From: Laspinema palackyanum D2c
Lineage (GTDB): Bacteria; Cyanobacteriota; Cyanobacteriia; Cyanobacteriales; Laspinemataceae
Assembly: GCF_025370875.1 (NCBI RefSeq)
Contig: NZ_JAMXFD010000005.1
Coordinates: forward strand, 62,001-126,000
DNA: 64,000 nucleotides
Reading direction: 5' to 3'
Shown here one piece after another: positions 56,639 through 64,000 of the stretch. The notes below the pieces were generated by a model. It did not search any database. It had not been told where the DNA came from and worked only from the letters and a program-made list of their open reading frames with translations. The translations under genes were made by a program, and so were the position numbers. The first letter of the stretch is position 1, and every line of letters starts with the position of its first letter.

Positions 56639-57046
56639 GTATCTTTACTTTGAGACTGTTTGGCTCTCCGGGGATTGAACCGGCAAGACCCACGGTTTAC
56701 TGTGGCAAGCTTATTTTTCCAGTGTAACAGTTAGCTGAACTTCAGGCGTTAGTTGCGTCTAGGTTTGGGAGGGATGAGGAGAATGGATCAGCGATTCGCC
56801 TTTCCGCGACGAAACTACAGATGTACAGATGTAGGGTAGGCAATCCCTACCCTACTCTACATTTAGGATCTAGCTTGACCGGCGTCAGTAGACTTCTGAG
56901 AGAATTCTAAAAAGCCCCCTTTTTTTTAAGCCCCCCTTAAAAAGGGGGGTTGGGGGGATCGATCCCGAATGAAAGCAAGAGGGTCTAGTCTGATCCCTGA
57001 AAGGGCGGGATTGAACGGCAAAAATTGCACTCTTGAAACCCAATTT
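56639..57046. other. 408-bp intergenic region with hairpins, no gene
   Basis: GTAGGGTAGG (56831-56840) and CCTACCCTAC (56846-56855) form a perfect 10-bp stem with a 5-nt loop. Family C copy 2 lies at 56929-56977. Near 56655-56700 the minus strand reads CCGGTTCAATCCCCGG, like a tRNA T-arm, but no matching 5' acceptor or D-arm follows. Both hairpins are downstream of the antiporter gene and could end its transcript. Confidence 0.65.
56929..56977 (-). repeat. C-tract/G-tract palindromic repeat, family C copy 2
   Basis: On the minus strand this reads GCTTTCATTCGGGATCGATC followed by C runs, TTTTTAA, G runs and CTTAAAA, the same order as copy 1 at 37842-37894. The two copies are in opposite orientation, 19 kb apart. 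A further CTTTTTTTT with GGGGGC half-element adjoins at about 56905-56925. Confidence 0.8.
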
Positions 57047-59137
57047 TTAAGAGGGGGTGCGTGAGTCCAGGTAGCTTGATCCCAACATGACTAGAGAACA
57101 AGAAAGCTCCTGGATGACACTTGTGGTGACATCATCCATCTCTAATCCAGACATGGTGCGCCGTCTGATGGCTTGGAGAATCACCAAATCATAGCCGATC
57201 GCCTCGTTGAGAATCGCCCCGGGGATATCATCATTCGGCGCAATCACAATCTGAATTTGTGTCGGATCACTCGGCGCTAATTCCGTGATTAAGGCAGAAA
57301 GTTCAGCCTGGATGCGAGCATTCACCTCTTCCGGTGTGCGCCGATCGCAAACATGGAATAAGGTCACCTGTCCCCCATTCATTTGGGCTAAACTGTAGGC
57401 AAACCGCACGGAAAACACCGCCCGCGCTACAAGATTATCCACGGAAACTAAAATTCGTTTCATTTGCAGGGGGGAACCCAGCAGGCGCGTTACCGCTACG
57501 GGACAATGCGCCGTCCATAAGAGGCGATCGATCACGTTCCCAAATAATCTCGCCCGCAGGGTTGTGGTTTCCCCCCATCCCATCACAATTAAACTGGCTT
57601 TTTGCTCTCGACTTGCATGAGCAATTCCCTGGGCAATATCATCATCAATCCGAACGGAAGGTTCGGCTTTGACCCCAAATTCTTGAGAGAGTTGCACCGC
57701 TGCCGCCACTAAATTTTCACTCCGGATCAGGGCAGCATCAACCGCTGATGCTTCCATGTTTGCCATCACCCGGGCGATCGACAGGGGAACGATTCGGCCC
57801 TCTTCCCGGCGCACCAGCAACGCCGCCATTTCCACTAAATTCTTTTCCGTTTCTGGGTTATAAACCGGCACAATCACCGTAAACGGACCATTCGGCTGAT
57901 TTCCTTCATCAAAGGGCGTTTTCACCGCATCAAAATTGGTCGTCGGTGGGGTCAAACTGGCTGCCGCCCGCGCTGTTAAAAATGGCCCTAATGTGGCGGT
58001 GACTAACATCATCACAATCACCGTATTCAGGACCTCCTCACTCAACAACCGCTCTCCCAAGGGGTTCAAGGCGTTATATCCCACAATGGTTGCCGCCAGG
58101 GTTGCCGCCACTTGAGGAATAGACAGGGACCAAATCGCCAGAGTCTCAGCGCGAGTGTAGCGATACAGCAGTTGAGTCAGCAATGCTGCGACTAATTTGC
58201 TGATTAAGAGTCCTGAAATAATCGCCAGGGTCAACCAAAATGAAGTCAGGGTTGCAATAAAAGCGGGGAGGTCAATTAATAGTCCTAAATTCACCATAAA
58301 AATGGGAATAAATAGGACACTGCCCACAAACACGACTTTTTCTTTTACCGGACCGGAACCCATTGCACCATTAACGGCCATTCCGGCTAAAAATGCCCCA
58401 ACAATTTTTTCAACCCCAATGATTTGAGCGCCAACTGCGGCCAAGAAAACTGCCAGTAAGACAAACAAAAATTGGTTGCCTTCTTCATCTCCAGAACGGC
58501 GAAAAAATTCCCGTCCGGCCCAGTCAAACCCAAACAGCACAATGCCGGTATAAAGGGTTAACAGGACGAGCATGATGGCCAAATTTCCGATACTAAAACT
58601 CCCGGCATGAACGCTCACGCAGACTGCCAAGACCAACAAAGCCGGAATATTGGTAAAAATGGTTCCGCCAATGGTCACCATTACGGCTTCATTTCCCATC
58701 AATCCTAACCGGCTTAAAATCGGGTAACCGAGAGGAGTATGAGAAGATAACAAAGACCCGATTAACAGGGAAGCATTCCAACTAAATCCAAAGAAGCGGG
58801 CGATAATTGTGCCAGCAATCAGAGGGAAAATGAAGGTCAAACTTCCAAATCCAATGGAGCGATTTTTGACCTTTTGAAACTCGGTCATATCCATTTCCAG
58901 ACCGGCGACAAACATCAGGTAAACAACCCCGATGTCGGACAGGAGTTTCATGGTTTCGGATTGCGGCTGTAAAAGCTGCAATCCATTGGGTCCAAAGGCT
59001 ACTCCAGCCGCCAATAAGCCAATTAATCCGGGCAGTTGTAGCCGTTCAAAGAAAATTGGCACGACTAAAATAACGGCCAACAGAACGGCAAAAGCAAAGA
59101 TGGGTTCGTTCTTCAAAAAGCCGAGGGCGAGTTCCAT
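57047..59137 (-). CDS. Cation/proton antiporter (CPA2) with C-terminal USP domains
   Basis: This encodes 696 residues. The N-terminal 390 residues form a Kef/NapA-type exchanger of about twelve helices, beginning FAFAVLLAVILVVPIFFERL, with LPGLIGLLAAGVAFGP and GVVYLMFVAGLEMD. The soluble C-terminus holds two universal-stress-protein-like domains (about 420-555 and 560-690). The first contains ASLIVMGWGETTT and a second-domain start KRILVSVDNLVARAV, typical of USP nucleotide-binding folds. It would exchange Na+ or K+ for H+, gated by nucleotide or stress signals. The ion specificity cannot be told. It is monocistronic, with hairpins downstream. Confidence 0.9.
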   Translation of the reverse strand: MELALGFLKNEPIFAFAVLLAVILVVPIFFERLQLPGLIGLLAAGVAFGPNGLQLLQPQSETMKLLSDIGVVYLMFVAGLEMDMTEFQKVKNRSIGFGSLTFIFPLIAGTIIARFFGFSWNASLLIGSLLSSHTPLGYPILSRLGLMGNEAVMVTIGGTIFTNIPALLVLAVCVSVHAGSFSIGNLAIMLVLLTLYTGIVLFGFDWAGREFFRRSGDEEGNQFLFVLLAVFLAAVGAQIIGVEKIVGAFLAGMAVNGAMGSGPVKEKVVFVGSVLFIPIFMVNLGLLIDLPAFIATLTSFWLTLAIISGLLISKLVAALLTQLLYRYTRAETLAIWSLSIPQVAATLAATIVGYNALNPLGERLLSEEVLNTVIVMMLVTATLGPFLTARAAASLTPPTTNFDAVKTPFDEGNQPNGPFTVIVPVYNPETEKNLVEMAALLVRREEGRIVPLSIARVMANMEASAVDAALIRSENLVAAAVQLSQEFGVKAEPSVRIDDDIAQGIAHASREQKASLIVMGWGETTTLRARLFGNVIDRLLWTAHCPVAVTRLLGSPLQMKRILVSVDNLVARAVFSVRFAYSLAQMNGGQVTLFHVCDRRTPEEVNARIQAELSALITELAPSDPTQIQIVIAPNDDIPGAILNEAIGYDLVILQAIRRRTMSGLEMDDVTTSVIQELSCSLVMLGSSYLDSRTPS

Positions 59138-59314
59138 GCAGGTAGGAGGCTGAATTTTATTTATTCTATCTCAGGGTGTCCGGATTTTACATCTGGGCGA
59201 TCGCCTAAATGGGTCCGCTACTTTCACCCCCTGACAAAGCCCGAGTAAATCGTAATTTAGACTACAATTTTTGACCCGATTAAGGGCGAAAATTCCCAGA
59301 AGACTCCGGCTGGT

Positions 59315-59902
59315 TTATCCGGTTATTTCTGACGGATTTGAGGCTACTTGCTCGATCGCCGTTACAGTCCGCTCTAATTCCGCAAATAACCAAGGATTAA
59401 CCGCTGTGGGACGAAAGGCTTCCACCAAGGCGCGATAATACCAGAGTGTCCCGGTTTTACCCCCTTTAAAACGGTCCCAAACTGACTCTCCCACTGCCCG
59501 ATAATCCTGTAAAATTGACCGGGAATTGTGCAACTTATCCGAGGCACTCACCAACAGGACCGAAGGGGCAGCTGTGGGAAGATGGGACAGATAGAGCTCT
59601 TTGCGCTCTCGCCAGGGGGGTTTTGGGGTAGAATCGGCATCGGTGCAAGCTTCGACGATTGTCGCCACGGCATCTCCAAAGCGACGGCGAATTTCTGCCC
59701 CGGTAGCGGCCCCCCCTTGGTCCTCGATCGCATCATGGAGTAACGCTGCGATCGCCTCATCTTCATTGGCCCCATATTCTAAGGCAATACTGGTTACCCC
59801 CAGTAAATGAGCCACATAAGGCACTCCGGAACCCTTGCGCTGTTGGTTCCCGTGGAGTTCTGCTGCAAAGGTTAAAGCTTGATTAAAGCGGTTTGATAGC
59901 AT
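59315..59902 (-). CDS. Stand-alone HD-domain (p)ppGpp hydrolase-like protein
   Basis: This encodes 195 residues with a single HD_4 domain of the SpoT/MESH1 type: RKGSGVPYVAHLLGV (H32), AIAALLHDAIEDQGG (H56, D57 and E60/D61), FGDAVATIVEACTDAD and LVSASDKLHNSRSIL (D122). No synthetase, TGS or ACT domain is present, so it resembles small alarmone hydrolases. Some families with this fold act on other nucleotides. No partner synthetase is adjacent. Confidence 0.88.
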   Translation of the reverse strand: MLSNRFNQALTFAAELHGNQQRKGSGVPYVAHLLGVTSIALEYGANEDEAIAALLHDAIEDQGGAATGAEIRRRFGDAVATIVEACTDADSTPKPPWRERKELYLSHLPTAAPSVLLVSASDKLHNSRSILQDYRAVGESVWDRFKGGKTGTLWYYRALVEAFRPTAVNPWLFAELERTVTAIEQVASNPSEITG

Positions 59903-60292
59903 CTGTGTCCCTTCCGAACGACCGAGTTAGGATACGCTGGATTTTAACAGGTTCAGGACTAACCCACCGGAACCCCGTTGCTCGATTTCAGGGTGAGGTT
60001 GCTCAAAAATCCCGGATGGGATGCCCGCAACGAGAGTTACTAAAACAATCCCCCAAAATTTTCAGGTCCCTGTTAAATTATCATGGAAAGATGTCAGATA
60101 AAATGCTCCGGATGAGTCGAGGGGCTTTTCGCGGATCAAGCTCAAAATCCGGTTCAGTTTAAGCTAAACTAAACCCATTCCCATTCTCTCCGGACTTGTG
60201 CCGAAATCTCACGAGTAATCATCCTTCTCCTTTTTAAAAAAGGACCGGACCCTCAAGAATCAATCGCCGCTTTCGACTAGATTGCAGTTATT
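59903..60292. other. 390-bp intergenic region, no gene supported
   Basis: This lies between divergent genes (HD protein on minus, STAND on plus). A short plus-strand frame at 59893-60162 has no ribosome binding site or family resemblance. No strong hairpin or repeat was seen. Promoters for both neighbours are expected here, but I cannot point to convincing boxes. Confidence 0.55.
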
Positions 60293-62983
60293 ATGGAACA
60301 ACAACAGCCCGAAGATGTAGCGGCTTACAACGAACGCTCTCTCAATACCCTATCGAGGGCGATCGCTTTGTCTGCCGAACAATTTGCCATCATTTTGGTG
60401 CGGTGCAATTATCGGCATTTGCAAACAGAAATGCTGCAACGACTGCGGGAACGATGTCCGGTTTCGGTGGCCGAAATTCATTTACCCCCCTTAAGTACCA
60501 CCTTATTTGGTAGAATGATTGAGGAATTTGGGGAATTGCCCTCACTCCCCGGGGTCATGGTTTTGGGATTAGAATCGGCAGTGGCGATCGATGAATTATT
60601 AATTTCCATTGATTTAGTCCGGGATGAATTTCGCAAACAGTTTCCCTTCCCGTTAATCCTCTGGGTGACTGACGATTTGCTCCATCGCATCACCCAATTT
60701 GCCCCCAATTTTAAAAGTTGGGCGGGACCCTCCATTAAATTTGAAATTCCCACCCCTAAACTGATTCAACGCTTACGCGAAACCGCCGAAGGTTTATTTA
60801 ACTGTATCCTAGAAGCTGGGGCGGACCAACTGCAAGTTGGCGCTGCTATTGAACTGTTAACCCACACCCATCGCCAGGAAATCGCTTGTGCGATTAAAGA
60901 TATTGAACGGGCGGGGGAGAGTCTGGACCCTTATTTACAAGCTTGTTTAGATTTCGTGCGGGGTTGGAATGCCTACAGCCATGATGAATTGGCAACCGCC
61001 CGAGAATTTTACCAACGTAGTCTCGCCTTTTGGGAAAAAACTGTCCCTACCGTCTCGGATTCAGGGAATCCACCGCAGGAAAACTCTATCCCCCATTTAG
61101 AACGCTATGGCTGCTTGCTGTTTTATCTGGGGGCCTGTTGGCATCGGGAAGCCTTGTTACATCGGGGGGCCGCCCAGGCAGCTTACCGGCAAGCGCGGGA
61201 CTATTTTCAGCAATGTGTCGCCATCTACCAACAAGCCGATCGCCCGGATTTGATGGCAAAATTTATCAATGCCCTGGGGGAAGTGATGCAAAAACTCCGG
61301 GACCGCGATGGATTGGAAGAGGTGGCATCGATCGCCACTCAACTGCATCAACAATATCCCGACCCGATCGCCGAGGCACAGGATTGCGGCTATTGGGGAG
61401 AAGTGGCCCTGTGGAACTCCCAATGGGCGATCGCCAAGCAGTCCGCCTTAAACGCCCTTCAGATTCTGGAATCCTACCGCGCCACGACTCTCACCCCGGA
61501 AAAACGCAGTTTCCTAGAATGGTCCGCCCAATATCATCGCGGCTGGTATTTATTATTATTAGGGAGAGCACTGTCTGCACTCAGTGAGAGTAAACAAGCC
61601 ATTGCCACCCTAGAGAGAGCGAAATCCGAAGCCCAACCGGAATGTAATCCTCGATTATACAGTGAAATTCTCCGGGAATTGCGATCGCTCTACTTTAACC
61701 GAGGCGATCGCCTCACCGCCTTTGCCCTGAAACAGGAACTCTACGCCCTGGAACATCAGTATGGGTTTCGTGCCTTCATCGGTGCACAACCTCTGCAACC
61801 CCAACTCCATCCCCTAAATCCCACCCAACTGCTGCATCTGGGTATTGGCGATCGGCCCTTTCCCCGGAAACGGTATGCCGGGGAAAGTCTCCCCGGACGA
61901 GAATCTGAAGTCGAATGTGCGATTACCCGCATTGGCCGTCCCGACTATAAACTCACCCTGATTCATGGTCCCGCAGGAGTCGGCAAATCTTCCCTTTTAT
62001 CCGCTCAATTAGCCCCTGCCTTACATCAAAAACAAATCGGACTCAATCTGGCATTACCCCTGGTTATCTCCATTCAAGGGGATTGGTTCCCTGGCGCAGT
62101 TGAGGTATTTAATAGCGCCTTTACTCAGCTAGGATTACCCATTGTGGACATCACCGAGGAGCAAAATCGGATTCCCATGCTGCACAACCTCTGCGATCGC
62201 CTGGGAGAACATGGCGATCGCAACATCTTAACTGCCCTATTATTTGATGTGGATGCGGACTTATTTGATAGTGCCCATGAATCACACCGCCACCTGTTTT
62301 ATGAATTTTTGCGCGACTGCTTGAATGTTCCATTTGTCAAAGCGATCGTCTGTTTGCGGACCGAACATCTAGCTGATTTATTAGACAATGAATCCCTGCG
62401 ATCGCTAGAATTTATCAACCGAGAGACTCGGGAAAGTTTGTGCTATCTCCTGCAAGACTTATCTCTGGATACCGCTTACCGGGCGATGATGGGGTTAACA
62501 GAACAGGCCGAATATCCCTTAGAACCGGAACTAAGTGAGCAATTAGTCCGAGACTTAGCCCCAGGCACGATCGCCGAAGTGCGCGGGCTAATGTTGCAGT
62601 TAGCGGGCACCCAACTGGAAGCCGAACAGATTACCACCCTGAGCGCCTATCAACAATATGGCGGCAAAGCAGCCTTACTTCGACGAGGCATCCGAGAAGC
62701 GATTTCTGACTGTGGCGTAGAAAACACCCAAATCGCCCGATTAACCCTCCAAACCCTCGCCAAACCCACCCCAGACTCTGAACAGTCCCCCACCATGCCC
62801 TATCCCTGCCGCAAAACCCTAGAAGAACTCACAACCGAACTCGGAACCAGTCCAGAGATATTACAGATAGTCCTAGAAGTCTTAGTGCAGTCGGGCTTAC
62901 TCTTCCGCCTATACGATAATACCCCAATCCCCCGCTATCAACTGGTAGATCAGGAGATTTGCCGGATGGTATGGCAGGGGTGA
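60293..62983 (+). CDS. STAND-type NTPase with central helical repeats
   Basis: This encodes 896 residues. The N-terminal ~180 residues (LSRAIALSAEQFAIILVRCN through FPFPLILWVTDDLLHRI) match a domain often found at the start of cyanobacterial ATPase-WD40/TPR proteins. Residues about 215-500 are TPR-like helices. A nSTAND-type NTPase follows, with LPGRESEVECAITRI, Walker A IHGPAGVGKSSLLSAQ (559-567) and Walker B-like ILTALLFDVDADLFD. The C-terminal winged-helix-like end reads VLVQSGLLFRLYDNTP and stops at RYQLVDQEICRMVW. Many relatives continue into WD40 or other sensor repeats, which are absent here. Palindromic element A3 begins 20 bp after the stop. Confidence 0.82.
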   Translation: MEQQQPEDVAAYNERSLNTLSRAIALSAEQFAIILVRCNYRHLQTEMLQRLRERCPVSVAEIHLPPLSTTLFGRMIEEFGELPSLPGVMVLGLESAVAIDELLISIDLVRDEFRKQFPFPLILWVTDDLLHRITQFAPNFKSWAGPSIKFEIPTPKLIQRLRETAEGLFNCILEAGADQLQVGAAIELLTHTHRQEIACAIKDIERAGESLDPYLQACLDFVRGWNAYSHDELATAREFYQRSLAFWEKTVPTVSDSGNPPQENSIPHLERYGCLLFYLGACWHREALLHRGAAQAAYRQARDYFQQCVAIYQQADRPDLMAKFINALGEVMQKLRDRDGLEEVASIATQLHQQYPDPIAEAQDCGYWGEVALWNSQWAIAKQSALNALQILESYRATTLTPEKRSFLEWSAQYHRGWYLLLLGRALSALSESKQAIATLERAKSEAQPECNPRLYSEILRELRSLYFNRGDRLTAFALKQELYALEHQYGFRAFIGAQPLQPQLHPLNPTQLLHLGIGDRPFPRKRYAGESLPGRESEVECAITRIGRPDYKLTLIHGPAGVGKSSLLSAQLAPALHQKQIGLNLALPLVISIQGDWFPGAVEVFNSAFTQLGLPIVDITEEQNRIPMLHNLCDRLGEHGDRNILTALLFDVDADLFDSAHESHRHLFYEFLRDCLNVPFVKAIVCLRTEHLADLLDNESLRSLEFINRETRESLCYLLQDLSLDTAYRAMMGLTEQAEYPLEPELSEQLVRDLAPGTIAEVRGLMLQLAGTQLEAEQITTLSAYQQYGGKAALLRRGIREAISDCGVENTQIARLTLQTLAKPTPDSEQSPTMPYPCRKTLEELTTELGTSPEILQIVLEVLVQSGLLFRLYDNTPIPRYQLVDQEICRMVWQG

Positions 62984-63002
62984 TCAGCACCAGTTGCAAC
63001 AA

Positions 63003-63140
63003 CCGGCGGGGGATCAATCCCCCGCCTGATAGCTAAAGTCGTCTAAAGACGACTAAAAGTCTTATTCCGTGGTGTTTTTAGTCGGTTTTCAACCGACTTT
63101 AGCTGTTAGGCCGCCAATCGTTTTAACCCCCGCCGGTGTT
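63003..63140. repeat. Interspersed palindromic element, family A copy 3
   Basis: It starts CCGGCGGGGGATCAATCC with TAGCTAAAGTCGTCTAAAGA inside, shares the core AGTCTTATTCCGTGGTGTT with copy 1, and has AGTCGGTTTTCAACCGACTT and AGCTGTTAGGC. Its right arm is interrupted by CCGCCAATCGTTTTAA before a final CCCCCGCCGG. It fills most of the gap between two convergent STAND genes. Confidence 0.85.
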
Positions 63141-63197
63141 GAGCATGGTGCTTAGTATAAAAACGGAGTAAAAAATTTGATGCTATCCGAATCGTCT

Positions 63198-64000
63198 CTA
63201 CAAATCTAACGGTTGCAGCAGGGCGATCGCATTACAGCCAATATAACCGACAGCCAAGGGGGATTTGTCCGATAACAACGCTAGAACATTCTGCAAGGTT
63301 TGCGGTAGGGTCCCGCCATAGATTTGCAGGAGGTTCTCACGCAGTTGATTGATAATGCGATCGCCTGCAATATCGTCGGTTCCGGGTCGGACTAACCTCA
63401 GCGATCGCAATACTTTAAAATATCTAATATCATGACTCTGCACCACCCGTTGCATTTCCGCTGTGGCACGTTCGACTAATTCATCCCGGACTGTTTTCAT
63501 CACCAGGGGTTGCAAGGTGAAGGCAGAGGATTCCTCGCCAAACCAGGATTCTAATAAGGAACGCCTCTCTAAACTGGCAATTGCTTCTAATAATGCTGCC
63601 GGATCGACTAACACCAAAAAATGAGTGTGCAGTCGGCAAAATGAAACGGGTTCTTGCCAGATTGCCAACCAGTAGAGAATCTCTCGTTCTAAATCAGACA
63701 GACGTTCTAATTGTTGGTGCAACAGGGTTCGCAATCTATCGCCGACAATTAGGGTATTTTGATTCAAAAAGGCGGCAACATTTCCCCCAAATACCGTTTG
63801 AATCACCGGGGTTACTATTTTGAGGGCGAACGGATTCCCCCGATACAGTTGAATTAAGGCCGAAATTCCTAATTGTTTCCCGGTCAATCCTCGGGATTTT
63901 AACAAATCTACAGCAGCAGTATTTCGCAATCCACTGAGGGTTAAACTCTGGGAAGTTTTGCCTTCTAGGGAGACAGATTGAGGTTGTTCGCGAGTGGTAA
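63198..64000 (-). CDS. NB-ARC/STAND ATPase, 5' part beyond window, apparently C-terminally short
   Basis: The minus-strand frame is open to the right edge; its start lies outside. The visible 260 or so residues begin TTREQPQSVSLEGKTSQSLT cut by the edge, with TSRE-type text of the NB-ARC ARC1 region. They continue LSGLRNTAAVDLLKSRGL, LIQLYRGNPFALKIV (the GxP-LALK motif), FLNQNTLIVGDRLRTLLHQQ and RLSDLEREILYWLAIWQEPV, and end VGYIGCNAIALLQPLDL. In relatives this last segment leads into pentapeptide or WD40 repeats, but here translation stops. The Walker motifs should lie beyond 64000. It converges on palindromic element A3. Confidence 0.82.
   Translation of the reverse strand, partial: TTREQPQSVSLEGKTSQSLTLSGLRNTAAVDLLKSRGLTGKQLGISALIQLYRGNPFALKIVTPVIQTVFGGNVAAFLNQNTLIVGDRLRTLLHQQLERLSDLEREILYWLAIWQEPVSFCRLHTHFLVLVDPAALLEAIASLERRSLLESWFGEESSAFTLQPLVMKTVRDELVERATAEMQRVVQSHDIRYFKVLRSLRLVRPGTDDIAGDRIINQLRENLLQIYGGTLPQTLQNVLALLSDKSPLAVGYIGCNAIALLQPLDL

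Noticed and set aside
56650-56725. tRNA-like T-arm text (CCGGTTCAATCCCCGG) on the minus strand
   Set aside because: T-stem mismatches and no matching acceptor 5' strand, D-arm or anticodon arm; at most a degenerate relic.

Overview
The window looks like a chromosome segment of a filamentous, Oscillatoriales-like cyanobacterium. The octamer GCGATCGC (HIP1) and its core occur throughout coding and non-coding DNA. Several families are typically cyanobacterial: DUF2949, DUF3352, an AMIN-domain TonB-dependent receptor, AAA_35 and WD40 STAND proteins, and TPR-CHAT. Short palindromic interspersed repeats fill many gaps. No rRNA, convincing tRNA, CRISPR array, transposase or prophage gene was seen.

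Layout. 1-5840 (-): 5' part of a giant TPR-CHAT gene that runs off the left edge. 5.8-12.1 kb: small cyanobacterial hypotheticals (antitoxin-like, duplicated WPNxCLG protein, DUF2949), guaA and a DUF3352 gene, with gaps holding palindromic repeats and a 27-bp minisatellite. 12.6-34.3 kb (+): a siderophore region of about 21 kb. It holds a TonB-dependent receptor, six rhbABCDEF-type genes for a hydroxamate-citrate siderophore of the schizokinen/rhizobactin 1021 class, an MFS transporter inside the operon, an ABC uptake cassette (ATPase, lipoprotein, fused double permease), a sucrase/ferredoxin-like Cys protein, a TonB with long Glu-Pro repeats, and an exported MORN-repeat protein. 34.4-40.4 kb: a hypothetical, PEBP/YbhB, a GH13 enzyme, cardiolipin synthase and an EEP-family phosphodiesterase. 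40.9-49.4 kb: HTH-TIR-STAND, a small secreted protein, STAND-WD40, an orphan Cas6 carrying a C-terminal HTH, and a nucleotidyltransferase-like protein with a degenerate active site. 49.6-60 kb: lnt, gyrA, a histone-deacetylase-like enzyme, a DUF262 protein, a cation/H+ antiporter with USP domains and a ppGpp-hydrolase-like HD protein. 60.3-64 kb: two convergent STAND genes, the second cut by the right edge, meeting over a palindromic element.

How it works together. The siderophore block encodes a nearly complete iron circuit. Diaminobutyrate is made and decarboxylated to diaminopropane, N-hydroxylated, acetylated and joined to citrate by two NIS synthetases. The product is probably exported by the MFS protein, re-imported through the TonB receptor and ABC transporter, and its iron perhaps released by the Suc_Fer protein. 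ExbB/ExbD are not in the window. A shared 20-bp Fur-box-like site lies upstream of the receptor, the biosynthetic operon and tonB. The 40.9-49.4 kb block and the flanking CHAT, STAND and DUF262 genes resemble bacterial conflict or immune modules, but no complete known defence system is present.

Three repeat families stand out. A is a roughly 130-bp nested palindrome with three copies. B is a 48-bp double hairpin with three copies, two of them inside the ABC uptake cassette and one translated in frame. C is a C-tract/G-tract palindrome with two inverted copies.
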